Made by a program: the position numbers and the translations under genes | The notes under the pieces: model-generated | What the model saw: the letters and a program-made list of their open reading frames with translations, nothing else | Databases searched by the model: none | Told to the model about the DNA's origin: nothing | Source of the DNA: CAIYTF01 sp963664845 | GTDB taxonomy: Bacteria; Bacteroidota; Ignavibacteria; Ignavibacteriales; Ignavibacteriaceae | Direction of reading: 5' to 3' | Length of the DNA: 64,000 bases | Assembly: GCA_963664845.1 (NCBI GenBank) | Contig: OY761615.1 | Span: forward strand, 2,170,001 to 2,234,000 | Shown: one piece after another, positions 52,634-61,207 of the stretch | Layout: every line of letters starts with the position of its first letter | Numbering within the stretch: position 1 is the stretch's first letter

Positions 52634-54319
52634 ATGCGTCAGAGTAAGAAATTCATACCCACTCTAAAGGAAACACCGAATGATGCCGCGGTGCCCAGCC
52701 ATGTACTCATGTTACGCGCCGGTCTAATACGTACCCTTGGCGCAGGTATTTATTCATTTTTGCCGCTCGGTTACCGGGTAGTAAAGAAAGTAACTGAAAT
52801 TATCCGTGAGGAAATGAACGCTATCGGCGGCCAGGAATTTCACTTACCTGCATTGAATCCAATTGAGATATGGGAAGAGACGGGACGCGTTGAAGCGTTC
52901 GGCGATAACATGTTCCACATCAAGAACCGGGAGTATGTGCTTGCACCCACGCACGAAGAAATTATGACTTTTCACGCAAGGAAAGCACTTAACACGTATA
53001 AAGATCTGCCACAGATATGGTATCAGATCCAAACAAAGTTCAGAAACGAACCACGGCCCCGCAGCGGTGTTTTGCGCGGTCGTCAGTTCCTTATGAAAGA
53101 TGCTTATTCATTTGATACGTCAGCAGAAAATCTGGACATTTCCTACAAACTGCATGACGGCGCCTATAAAACAATTTTCAAACGCTGCGGACTCGAGTTT
53201 TTTATTGTTGGTGCATCCAGCGGTGCAATGGGCGGCTCGGGCTCCGAGGAATTTATGGTGCAATCCGATGCCGGCGAAGACACTGTTGCACACTGCAAAT
53301 CATGCGGCTATGCAGCCAACGTTGAGGTTGCAACATCAGGTGCAATCTCCGCAAGACATGATAACGAGTCGAAATCGGTTTATGAAATTTCAACACCAAA
53401 CGTGAAATCAATTGATGAGCTCTGCGCATTCCTTTCCATTCACGAATCTCAATGCGCAAAATCACGGGTTTATATCACCCCTGATGGCCCGATACTTGTG
53501 CTCATGTGCGGCAACGATGAGGTGAACGAAACAAAACTGGAGAAGTTGTTCCCCTCCGGGTTTCGTCCCGCGCATCCGGATGAACTGAAAGAAATTTCCG
53601 GAGCCGATGCCGGCTCAATTGGGCCAGTGGGTTATTCCGGCAGGATAATTGCCGATCTGCGACTCAAAGGCGGCAACAACCTTTTCAGCGGTGCCAACAA
53701 AAACGATTATCACGTTGGCGGCATTGATCTGGAACGTGACGTGAAAAACGTTGAATACCTTGATCTGCGCACCGTGAAGAGCGGGGAGAAATGCCCTCGC
53801 TGCCAAGAAGAACTGGGTGTATTCACCTCAATTGAATTGGGTCACATATTCAAACTGGGGACCAAATACTCCGCGGCAATGGGCGCTTTGTTTGCCGATG
53901 AAGCCGGGAACGAACATCCGCTCATCATGGGAAGCTATGGCATTGGCGTTGAACGCGTTATTGCCTGCTTCATTGAACAGCATCACGACGAACGCGGAAT
54001 TGTTTGGAACAAGGCACTTGCACCGTTCCACATTCACCTGATTGGTTTGAGCCTGCGCAAAGAGAGCATGCAGGATTCATGCAATAAACTCTATGATATG
54101 CTCTCAACAAAGTATGAAGTTCTTTTCGACGACCGTGTTGATGCTACAGCCGGATTCAAATTTAATGATGCTGATCTTCTCGGAATGCCGGTGCAGGTTA
54201 TTGCCGGCGAGAAGAAACTGGCAGAGAACAAAGTCGAAGTGAAAAACCGCAAGACCGGTGAACGCTTTGATGTGAAGATTGAAGACCTGTTCAGCAAGAT
54301 TGAAGAAATTCTGCAGTAG
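52634..54319 (+). CDS. proS: Prolyl-tRNA synthetase (bacterial type with editing domain)
   Basis: A 561-aa class II synthetase from ATG 52634; the 13 codons before it do not resemble the family. Motif 1 and 2 (GAGIYSFLPLGYRV, KFRNEPRPRSGVLRGRQFLM) and motif 3 (MGSYGIGVERV) are intact. The insertion between motifs 2 and 3 (residues about 220-400) is the YbaK-type editing domain that removes mischarged alanine. The C-terminal anticodon-binding domain is at about 460-561. A terminator follows. Confidence 0.97.
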   Translation: MRQSKKFIPTLKETPNDAAVPSHVLMLRAGLIRTLGAGIYSFLPLGYRVVKKVTEIIREEMNAIGGQEFHLPALNPIEIWEETGRVEAFGDNMFHIKNREYVLAPTHEEIMTFHARKALNTYKDLPQIWYQIQTKFRNEPRPRSGVLRGRQFLMKDAYSFDTSAENLDISYKLHDGAYKTIFKRCGLEFFIVGASSGAMGGSGSEEFMVQSDAGEDTVAHCKSCGYAANVEVATSGAISARHDNESKSVYEISTPNVKSIDELCAFLSIHESQCAKSRVYITPDGPILVLMCGNDEVNETKLEKLFPSGFRPAHPDELKEISGADAGSIGPVGYSGRIIADLRLKGGNNLFSGANKNDYHVGGIDLERDVKNVEYLDLRTVKSGEKCPRCQEELGVFTSIELGHIFKLGTKYSAAMGALFADEAGNEHPLIMGSYGIGVERVIACFIEQHHDERGIVWNKALAPFHIHLIGLSLRKESMQDSCNKLYDMLSTKYEVLFDDRVDATAGFKFNDADLLGMPVQVIAGEKKLAENKVEVKNRKTGERFDVKIEDLFSKIEEILQ

Positions 54320-54359
54320 AACAATCGTTCTTTCTCAGGGTTTTCGTAAAATAGAAATG

Positions 54360-54393
54360 ATCCCGCTCGTAGCAATGCGGGCGGGATTTTTTT
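54360..54393 (+). terminator. Intrinsic terminator of proS
   Basis: ATCCCGCTCG (54360-54369) pairs with CGGGCGGGAT (54378-54387), one G-U pair, followed by TTTTTTT. Confidence 0.85.
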
Positions 54394-54495
54394 AACCGGT
54401 CTCCACACACTGGCGAATGATCACGGCTTACGTGCATGGGTCACGTAAGTTAGCAGGGCAGTATAATTATTTCTCCTTTTAATCCGGCACATATT

Positions 54496-56934
54496 ATGAT
54501 CAAAAAAATTCTTCTCTCCGTCATCATATTCCTGGGCATTTCACTTTCCGCACAGGATTACAAAAAGGTTAAAATCCATTTAACAAATCCAAAGGAAGAT
54601 GCCCGCCTTCTATGCTCGCTGCAGTATGATCTTGAACATTGCATCAGTACCAAACAAAACGAGCTTATACTGTTCGTGAGTGACAAAGAATTCCAAAAAC
54701 TGCAAACACTTCCTTATAAAGTCGACGTGCTGATCAACAGTTGGAACGATTATTTTAAAAACCTTCCGCAGCTTTCAGCACAGGACAAACAGTTGCGCAA
54801 GGCAGAAAGCAAGGCAAAATATGGAGTGGAGTATTTTGGCTATGGGTCCATGGGTGGTTATTATACGTTTGATGAAGTTACAGCACAACTCGATTCCATG
54901 CGGATGAATTTTCCCAATCTTATTTCGGTCAAAGAAACCATTGGAACCTCGGTTGAAGGCCGACCAATTTATGCAGTTAAAATTGCAAAGAACCCCGATG
55001 CGGACGGCACCGCCCCGCAGATACTTTATACCGCGCTGCACCACGCGCGCGAGCCCGAAGGAATGATGACCGTTCTCTATTATATGTATTATCTGCTGGA
55101 GAACTATGCCACAAATCCATCGGTTAAATACCTGGTTGATAACCGGGAGATGTGGTTTGTTCCCGTTGTCAATCCGGATGGCTATGAATATAACCGTTCA
55201 TCAAACGCAGCAGGCGGCGGCATGTGGCGCAAGAACCGTGTTAACAGCGGTAATGGCAATTATGGAGTTGATCTGAACAGAAATTATGGACCGCTGACCT
55301 ACTGGGACGCAGCCAACGGAGGAAGCAGTGCACTCCCGGCCGATGAAACCTATCGCGGGAAGGAACCCTTTTCGGAGCCCGAGACGCAGGCTATCAGAGA
55401 TTTTGTTGCCCTGATGATATTCCGGACTGCACTCAATTATCACACCTATAGCAATCTGCTCATCTATCCTTACGGCGCCCTTCCGCACGAAACCCCGGAT
55501 TCAGTGTTGTTCCGCGAGTTTGGTTCGGATATGGTGGCATACAACGGATATTTCCTGGGTCTCGACATGGATGCGGTGGGTTATTCAACACGAGGCAACA
55601 GCGACGATTTCATGTACGATGGCGACACCTCCTCACGGGGGAAGATACTTTCAATGACGCCTGAAGTTGGCGGTGAAACAGACGGTTTTTGGCCTGAGCA
55701 GGACAGGATCATTCCCATTGCACAGGAAAACCTGATGCCCAATCTCTACTACGCCTGGGTGACCGGGGATTATATTGCAATCAACAAGGTCAGTTTCAAT
55801 AAACCCTATTTCAGTCCGGGCGACAGCATAGTAATGTCTGTACAGCTGAAAAACAAAGGGCTTGCAACCGGCAGGAACATCAGCTTACAATTAACCACGT
55901 TGAGCAACTCCGCTTCTTTTGCGAACGCATTGGTAAACATCGATTCAATTCCGGCAAGGACGCTTAACCCTTCTCCCAATCTGTTTGCTATAAAAATCTC
56001 AGCTGCTGCCTTGCAAACGGAGACCATCCGGTTTGTACTGGCGACCAAAACAAATTCCATTGTGATGGCAACCGACACCATCTCCATCACTCTGGGAAAA
56101 CCTGTTTATGCCTTTTATGATTCGGCCAACAGCATCTCAAAATATTGGACCGTTTCAGCAAACCCGGCAACAAACAAATGGGACACCACAAATGCAACGT
56201 TTGCGTCTCCCAACTCATGCTACACGGACAGCAAGAGCGGCGCCTATGCCGCAAATGCAACTGTTGCCATGACAATGACAAATCCAGTCAGCCTTGCAGG
56301 CCTTGCGAATCCGCATCTTTCGTTCAAGACTAAATTCGATATCGAGAGTCAATGGGATTGCGGCGTGCTGTTGATCTCAACAGATAACGGGAGCAGCTGG
56401 ACTGCGCTAGCCGGACAATATACCAAAGCCGCATCCGGGCTTGCCGGAAGCAAACAAACCACCCCCGGTATGCCAATATATGATGGACAGAAAACGAACT
56501 GGGTAACGGAAGACATTAATCTTTCCGCCTATACCGGTAAATCAATCAAGCTGCGATTTGAACTCAGGACAGATGCCGCAACCGAGAAGGACGGCTGGTA
56601 TTTGGATGATATTGGCATTTACACCTACGCAGCATTCACTGATGCCGGAACACAGCCGAGGATGAAAGCAACAAAATTTGCATTGGAACAGAATTATCCA
56701 AATCCGTTCAATCCATATACAACCATTCATTATACCGTGGCAACCGAGGGAAAAGTATCTCTTCGAGTATATGATATTCTTGGCAAGGAAGTTGTTGATT
56801 TGGTGAACGAGGTAAAGCAGTCCGGCAGCCATGAAGCAACGTTCAATGCAACAGAGTTACCCAGCGGTGTATATTTTTATGAACTCCGCGCGGGATCGTT
56901 TTCGGAGATGAAGAAGATGATGCTAATAAAATAA
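54496..56934 (+). CDS. M14 zinc carboxypeptidase with type IX secretion sorting domain
   Basis: An 812-aa secreted enzyme. Signal peptide (LLSVIIFLGISLSAQDYK), a propeptide-like part to about residue 115, then the M14 domain: zinc ligands in HHAREPEG (H-x-x-E), a later NYHTYSNLLIYP (His), substrate residues VDLNRNYG, and catalytic Glu near LSMTPEVGGETDG. Two beta domains follow (CARDB-like near 430-540, jelly-roll near 560-710). The sorting domain ends it (QNYPNPFNPYTTIHYTV, VYDILGKEVVDLVNEV). Probably digests peptides outside the cell. Confidence 0.94.
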   Translation: MIKKILLSVIIFLGISLSAQDYKKVKIHLTNPKEDARLLCSLQYDLEHCISTKQNELILFVSDKEFQKLQTLPYKVDVLINSWNDYFKNLPQLSAQDKQLRKAESKAKYGVEYFGYGSMGGYYTFDEVTAQLDSMRMNFPNLISVKETIGTSVEGRPIYAVKIAKNPDADGTAPQILYTALHHAREPEGMMTVLYYMYYLLENYATNPSVKYLVDNREMWFVPVVNPDGYEYNRSSNAAGGGMWRKNRVNSGNGNYGVDLNRNYGPLTYWDAANGGSSALPADETYRGKEPFSEPETQAIRDFVALMIFRTALNYHTYSNLLIYPYGALPHETPDSVLFREFGSDMVAYNGYFLGLDMDAVGYSTRGNSDDFMYDGDTSSRGKILSMTPEVGGETDGFWPEQDRIIPIAQENLMPNLYYAWVTGDYIAINKVSFNKPYFSPGDSIVMSVQLKNKGLATGRNISLQLTTLSNSASFANALVNIDSIPARTLNPSPNLFAIKISAAALQTETIRFVLATKTNSIVMATDTISITLGKPVYAFYDSANSISKYWTVSANPATNKWDTTNATFASPNSCYTDSKSGAYAANATVAMTMTNPVSLAGLANPHLSFKTKFDIESQWDCGVLLISTDNGSSWTALAGQYTKAASGLAGSKQTTPGMPIYDGQKTNWVTEDINLSAYTGKSIKLRFELRTDAATEKDGWYLDDIGIYTYAAFTDAGTQPRMKATKFALEQNYPNPFNPYTTIHYTVATEGKVSLRVYDILGKEVVDLVNEVKQSGSHEATFNATELPSGVYFYELRAGSFSEMKKMMLIK

Positions 56935-57045
56935 ATTCAACAAACGCAGATCATACGGGGAATGATGGGGCTCCGCATTATGGTTTTCCATAAATATATC
57001 CCCATAAGATGTATTAAAAGAAGAAAATGGCACGCGGATGACACG

Positions 57046-57079
57046 GATTTCCACGGATAGAAATTCAAAATTTGACTTT
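57046..57079 (-). repeat. Dispersed 34-base repeat, copy 2
   Basis: Inverted copy of 51351-51384. The left flank (57029-57045) continues with CACGCGGATGACACGG, a common form of a genome-wide repeat that reads GGATTTCCACGGAT. No gene in the 178-base spacer. Confidence 0.65.
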
Positions 57080-57112
57080 TTAGACAGCCTGATAGTGCTA
57101 AGCAACCGTGGT

Positions 57113-57769
57113 TCAGACGACTTTCACCTTCAACTCACCCACATCCTGTATCCGTGCGCTGATCACGTCACCACGCTGTACAAGGCCGACGCCTTTGGGT
57201 GTGCCGGTATAGATCAGGTCGCCCTCTTCAAGTTTCATTCTTGAGGAGATAAAGGACACCAGATGTTCAGGTGAGAATATCATTTGGCTCAGCCTTTCTC
57301 TTTGCTTCACCGCACCGTTAATCTCCAGCGCTATTTCCTTCGTCGAAATATCATCGACGTGCGAGGCCGCAATAAAAGTGGAGACAGCAGCAGATGTATC
57401 GAACCCTTTGGCAACCGTCCATGGCTTTCCCTGTGAACGGGCCTCATCCTGAACATCACGCAATGTCATATCAAGGCCAACTGCATAACCGGCTATTGCG
57501 TTCTTTGCTTCAACGTGAGTTGCTGACACGATGTCTTTGCCAATTAAAAGCACCAGTTCCACTTCGTGGTGCATCTTCTGCGAAAACGCGGGGTATATGA
57601 TCTCCCCGTTATCAAAAGTCAGGGCCGACGGCGGTTTAAGAAACAAAATGGGATTCTCGGGGACTTCATTCCCAAGCTCTTTTGCATGTTCGGCATAATT
57701 CCTGCCCACACACACAATTTTGCCAATTGAATATTCTGCTCCACCAGGAAGTTTCACTGTTTTGATCAT
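57113..57769 (-). CDS. Fumarylacetoacetate hydrolase family protein
   Basis: A 218-aa single-domain FAH-family protein. Conserved parts: CVGRNYAEHAKELGNEVPEN, LFLKPPSAL, MHHEVELVLLIG (metal-binding Glu residues), GYAVGLDMTLRDVQ and LIYTGTPKGVGLV. Family members hydrolyse or decarboxylate 2-oxo acids such as acylpyruvates or oxaloacetate; the substrate cannot be told from sequence. It is 12 bases downstream of the reductase gene. Confidence 0.92.
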   Translation of the reverse strand: MIKTVKLPGGAEYSIGKIVCVGRNYAEHAKELGNEVPENPILFLKPPSALTFDNGEIIYPAFSQKMHHEVELVLLIGKDIVSATHVEAKNAIAGYAVGLDMTLRDVQDEARSQGKPWTVAKGFDTSAAVSTFIAASHVDDISTKEIALEINGAVKQRERLSQMIFSPEHLVSFISSRMKLEEGDLIYTGTPKGVGLVQRGDVISARIQDVGELKVKVV

Positions 57770-57781
57770 TATAATCCACTC

Positions 57782-58690
57782 TCAGCCATTTATACTTTTC
57801 ACAATTTCTTTAACTTCAAGGTCAACCATCATCTCAAGCTCTTCCGGTTCAATTCCAAACGACCGGAGTTTGGAAATATCCAGAGAAACATCGGCAACCT
57901 GTATTATTCCGGGTGCATCATCCATAACACAGCTGTCTATCAAATTTGTTGAAAACCCTCCGCTCGCACAAGCCAATTCACCCAGTTGCACGCGGGATAC
58001 CCTGCGTGAACAGCCCATATTCACAACTTCGCCAAAAACCGGCTTAGAAAGCAGTTCTTTTATTATCCGCGCAGATTCCCGGACTGCCAACGGTGTGCGA
58101 AATTGATCGGAGAAGAGTTTCACCTTTTCTCCCTTAACAAATCTCCTTACCATTTCCTGGAAATTGTTTGTTGTGCCGTTATATCCTGCTCCAAACTGGA
58201 GAGGAGTCCTCACAATGATAAATTTTCCGAGAACTTCTTTTATCTTCACCTCGCCCATCAGCTTCGTTTCAGCATAAAGCGACAAAGGTACCAGTTTAGC
58301 GTCCTCTTTGAGATAGGAGCCTCTGTAGCCTGCATAGACAAGGTCAGTTGATGTATAGAGCATTCCAGCACCCAGCTTTTCGCATTCTTTTGCAATCAGC
58401 TCTGTGGCAAGCACATTTGCCCGGTTCACGTCAGCAGAAGACAGCAGATCGGCTTTGTTGGGGTTGGAGACAGCAGCACAATGAATAACAAATTCAGGTC
58501 TAAACTCCCTTAAGACCTCGAGAAGCCGGGCAAAATCGGTAATATCAACTTGGGCATGATGAAATGCCAGACAATTGGCCGGGTTACTTCGATAAAACGT
58601 CAAAATATCATAGTCTTCATTGAGAATACCATTCAGATACTGACCGAGAAGTCCAGAGCCTCCAGTAATAATAAGTTTGGGCTTGTTCAT
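57782..58690 (-). CDS. RmlD-like NAD(P)-dependent sugar reductase/epimerase
   Basis: A 302-aa extended-SDR protein. Cofactor loop ITGGSGLLGQYLNG, VIHCAAVSNPNKAD in the middle and YxxxK in LYAETKLMGE. The pattern (LLYTSTDLVYAG, FRTPLAVRESARI) fits RmlD/dTDP-4-dehydrorhamnose reductase-like proteins, but no other rhamnose gene is nearby. It is separated by 13 bases from the lipoprotein gene. Confidence 0.88.
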   Translation of the reverse strand: MNKPKLIITGGSGLLGQYLNGILNEDYDILTFYRSNPANCLAFHHAQVDITDFARLLEVLREFRPEFVIHCAAVSNPNKADLLSSADVNRANVLATELIAKECEKLGAGMLYTSTDLVYAGYRGSYLKEDAKLVPLSLYAETKLMGEVKIKEVLGKFIIVRTPLQFGAGYNGTTNNFQEMVRRFVKGEKVKLFSDQFRTPLAVRESARIIKELLSKPVFGEVVNMGCSRRVSRVQLGELACASGGFSTNLIDSCVMDDAPGIIQVADVSLDISKLRSFGIEPEELEMMVDLEVKEIVKSING

Positions 58691-58703
58691 AAACGGCTAC
58701 AGA

Positions 58704-59132
58704 TTATTCCACGGATATCGGTTTCGTGATCGTGGTCGTTTTCTTCGTAAGCTCATCGGTAATCACGATGCTCACGGAATAGGTTCCCGGTTTGTACGTG
58801 CTGTCCAGATTAAACTGGATTTCAATTTGTGCATCATCCGGTTTCTCCTTTTGCTCTTTTACCGACACCCCGGAATTAATTTTTTCAATTTTTTTCCCAT
58901 CCGGCGTTGTTAATGCAACAACATAGGAAAAGCTTGCCTTATACAGATCGCCCTGCTGCTGCATGGCAAAATCCTTAACTTGCACACTTGCATCAATTTC
59001 CCAACCGGAGTCAAGAGAAAAAGATCCTAAATTAAGTGAAAAGGCTGAGATTTGAGGAATAGGGGTTTCCTTTTTGCCGGAGCAGCCAGCCAGAAAAAAC
59101 ACCGCAACAATAAGCAAAGCATAGTATTTCAT
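58704..59132 (-). CDS. Lipoprotein of unknown function
   Basis: A 142-aa lipoprotein from the ATG at 59130-59132; a frame to 59183 adds 17 unlikely residues. Signal peptide with lipobox LAGC followed by SGKKETP. The mature part is beta-rich (FSLNLGSFSLDSGWEIDASV) and ends with SVSIVITDELTKKTTT. No known domain. Confidence 0.82.
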   Translation of the reverse strand: MKYYALLIVAVFFLAGCSGKKETPIPQISAFSLNLGSFSLDSGWEIDASVQVKDFAMQQQGDLYKASFSYVVALTTPDGKKIEKINSGVSVKEQKEKPDDAQIEIQFNLDSTYKPGTYSVSIVITDELTKKTTTITKPISVE

Positions 59133-59212
59133 TGTCAATATTTCCGTAGATAAAATGAATATTTGTTGGAGTAAATTTAACAATAAAGTTAATATTTCAG
59201 AGGAAAACGATT

Positions 59213-59980
59213 CTACCCTTCCAGCCAGACCTTAAATTCTGGTGCGCGGAGACGGCTTACGGTAATTTCCTCTTCGGCTTTGGGGTTGGTTTGCAGTTTA
59301 AGTTTCCCGCTAAAATAGGTTTGGATATTTGTAATTGCATCGATATTAAGAATAAACTGCCGGTTAACCCGAAAGAAAGCATCTGGGTTTAGCTGTTCTT
59401 CCAATTCCTCCAGCGTAAAGTCAATCAAGTGTTTTTTTGTCGCGTACGTGACCAGATAGGTCACTTTATTCGACACGTAGAAATACGCACATTCGGCTGT
59501 ATTAATTTTAATAAATGACTGGCCACTTCTCACCAGGAACCGGTTTTTATATACCGGGCGATGCTGCTGCATGCCGGCGAGTAGCCTCAGAAGATCTTCC
59601 TGCGCATACTCCTTCACAAACTGCTCCCGCAAATTCATGAACTTTTGCAGACTTTTGCGCAATGCTTCCGTTTCAATAGGCTTCAGCAGATAATCAACGC
59701 TGTTCACCTGAAAAGCCCTTATAGCATACTCGTCAAATGCCGTGGTAAAAATGATGGGGCAAGTAACCTCAACCGACTCAAAAATTTCAAAGCTCAAGCC
59801 ATCTGAAAGTTGAACGTCCATTAAAACAACATCAGGCAATGCATTTTGCCTGAACCATTCCACGGACGCGGAAACACTTTCGGCAACTCCAAGGATTTCA
59901 AATGAGCTGTCGATTTCAGCAAGAAGTTTTTTAAGACGCTTTGCAGCCGGCTGTTCGTCTTCAATTATGAGAATAGTCAT
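59213..59980 (-). CDS. LytTR response regulator
   Basis: A 255-aa protein from the ATG at 59978-59980. Receiver domain with acidic pocket (ILIIEDEQPA), phospho-acceptor Asp in PDVVLMDVQLSDG, Thr in IFTTAFDEYA and Lys in YLLKPIETEAL. The C-terminal LytTR DNA-binding domain is clear (AYFYVSNKVTYLVTYA, FFRVNRQFILNIDAIT). It overlaps the sensor kinase gene by 20 bases, a typical LytS/LytR pair. Confidence 0.94.
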   Translation of the reverse strand: MTILIIEDEQPAAKRLKKLLAEIDSSFEILGVAESVSASVEWFRQNALPDVVLMDVQLSDGLSFEIFESVEVTCPIIFTTAFDEYAIRAFQVNSVDYLLKPIETEALRKSLQKFMNLREQFVKEYAQEDLLRLLAGMQQHRPVYKNRFLVRSGQSFIKINTAECAYFYVSNKVTYLVTYATKKHLIDFTLEELEEQLNPDAFFRVNRQFILNIDAITNIQTYFSGKLKLQTNPKAEEEITVSRLRAPEFKVWLEG

Positions 59981-61100
59981 CGTACATCCGTTCATTAAAT
60001 AAAGGTACCGTCACGCTAAAAGAATCAGATGTCTCGAGCACCTGAATATTCTCATCGCCTAAAATGTGGTATCGGTTGCGGATATTATCCAGTCCTTTTT
60101 CGGTTGATTGTCCAATTGAAGTGCGCCTCTGCAAATTATTCTGCACAATTATTGAGTCTGCATCCTTTGCAGAGATTGAAATTTTCAATGGTTGCGCAGA
60201 AGAAATAATATTGTGTTTGAGTGCATTCTCAAGCAAAATTTGCAGGACATAGGTCGGCAAAAATTTCTTTTTCACTTCTTCATCCAACCGTATATCAACA
60301 ATCATATTTTCACCAAATCGTTTTTTTTGCAGATAGATGTATGACTCCACGAAATGCAACTCATCATCAAGCAAAACCAGATGTTCCGTCTGTCGTTGCA
60401 GGAGATAGCGATAGAAACTGGCAAGACGCTGCACGTATTGAACAGCTACTTTCTGGTCATCTTCAATTATCGCAGTGAGGGTGTTCAGGCTGTTAAATAC
60501 AAAATGAGGGTTAACAAGATTTTGCAGCGTGTGAAGCTGTGCATGCAGGTTTTCCCGTTTTATCCCCTCTGCTTCCAAAACGGAAATTATCCACCGGCGA
60601 TAGAATAAACCACTGAAATAGACTCCATGAAAGATAAACAGGATGCACAGAAAGAAAAGAAATATTCTTTGCTCCAGCATTTCAGTTCGCAAGCCACTGA
60701 AGATTGTTAGCAGCTCCGGGCAAACAGAAAAAGACAGACGGGCATTTATGATCATTCCCGATGCAATGATCACATAGGCCAAAATGGATGTGACCTTTAT
60801 TTGTACGAAAAAACGGAGCAACGGACGACTTTCCCAGCGAAGCCTTTTATCCAGATATTGAATAAAGAGCGCATTCAGTTCCCAGGTAAGCAAAGCACTA
60901 AAACTGAGGGTAGCAATGTCAAGCAGCACGAGAGCGTATGCATTTTTAACCCGGAAGTGAATATCAAAAACGTGTTCGGGAAATAGCATAAAGAAAAAGC
61001 CATATGCCAGAAAAGTGATTGCAACAACCAAAGAAACTTTCTTTCCGAGTGTCCATTTCCATTCAACAAAACGCATTTGCCTGGTTTTCATATCATTCAT
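59961..61100 (-). CDS. LytS/YehU-type sensor histidine kinase
   Basis: A 379-aa protein with several N-terminal membrane helices (about 20-45, 50-75, 100-125, 150-175). The His_kinase domain has the acceptor His in LVNPHFVFNSLNTL, N-box NALKHNIIS and a C-terminal glycine-rich box (STEKGLDNIRNRYHIL). No ligand domain is apparent. Start is taken at 61100, with in-frame ATGs at codons 4 and 9 as alternatives. It precedes its LytTR regulator; the pump gene upstream is on the same strand and could be in the regulated unit. Confidence 0.9.
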   Translation of the reverse strand: MNDMKTRQMRFVEWKWTLGKKVSLVVAITFLAYGFFFMLFPEHVFDIHFRVKNAYALVLLDIATLSFSALLTWELNALFIQYLDKRLRWESRPLLRFFVQIKVTSILAYVIIASGMIINARLSFSVCPELLTIFSGLRTEMLEQRIFLFFLCILFIFHGVYFSGLFYRRWIISVLEAEGIKRENLHAQLHTLQNLVNPHFVFNSLNTLTAIIEDDQKVAVQYVQRLASFYRYLLQRQTEHLVLLDDELHFVESYIYLQKKRFGENMIVDIRLDEEVKKKFLPTYVLQILLENALKHNIISSAQPLKISISAKDADSIIVQNNLQRRTSIGQSTEKGLDNIRNRYHILGDENIQVLETSDSFSVTVPLFNERMYDDYSHN

Positions 61101-61207
61101 TCATGTTTAATTTCGTTATCAGGCCTTTGGATTCCTGGTTATATAACATTAAGCCTAAAAAGAGTTGCCAGGGACATATAAAATTTTTATCCAACAAAAC
61201 GACTGCA

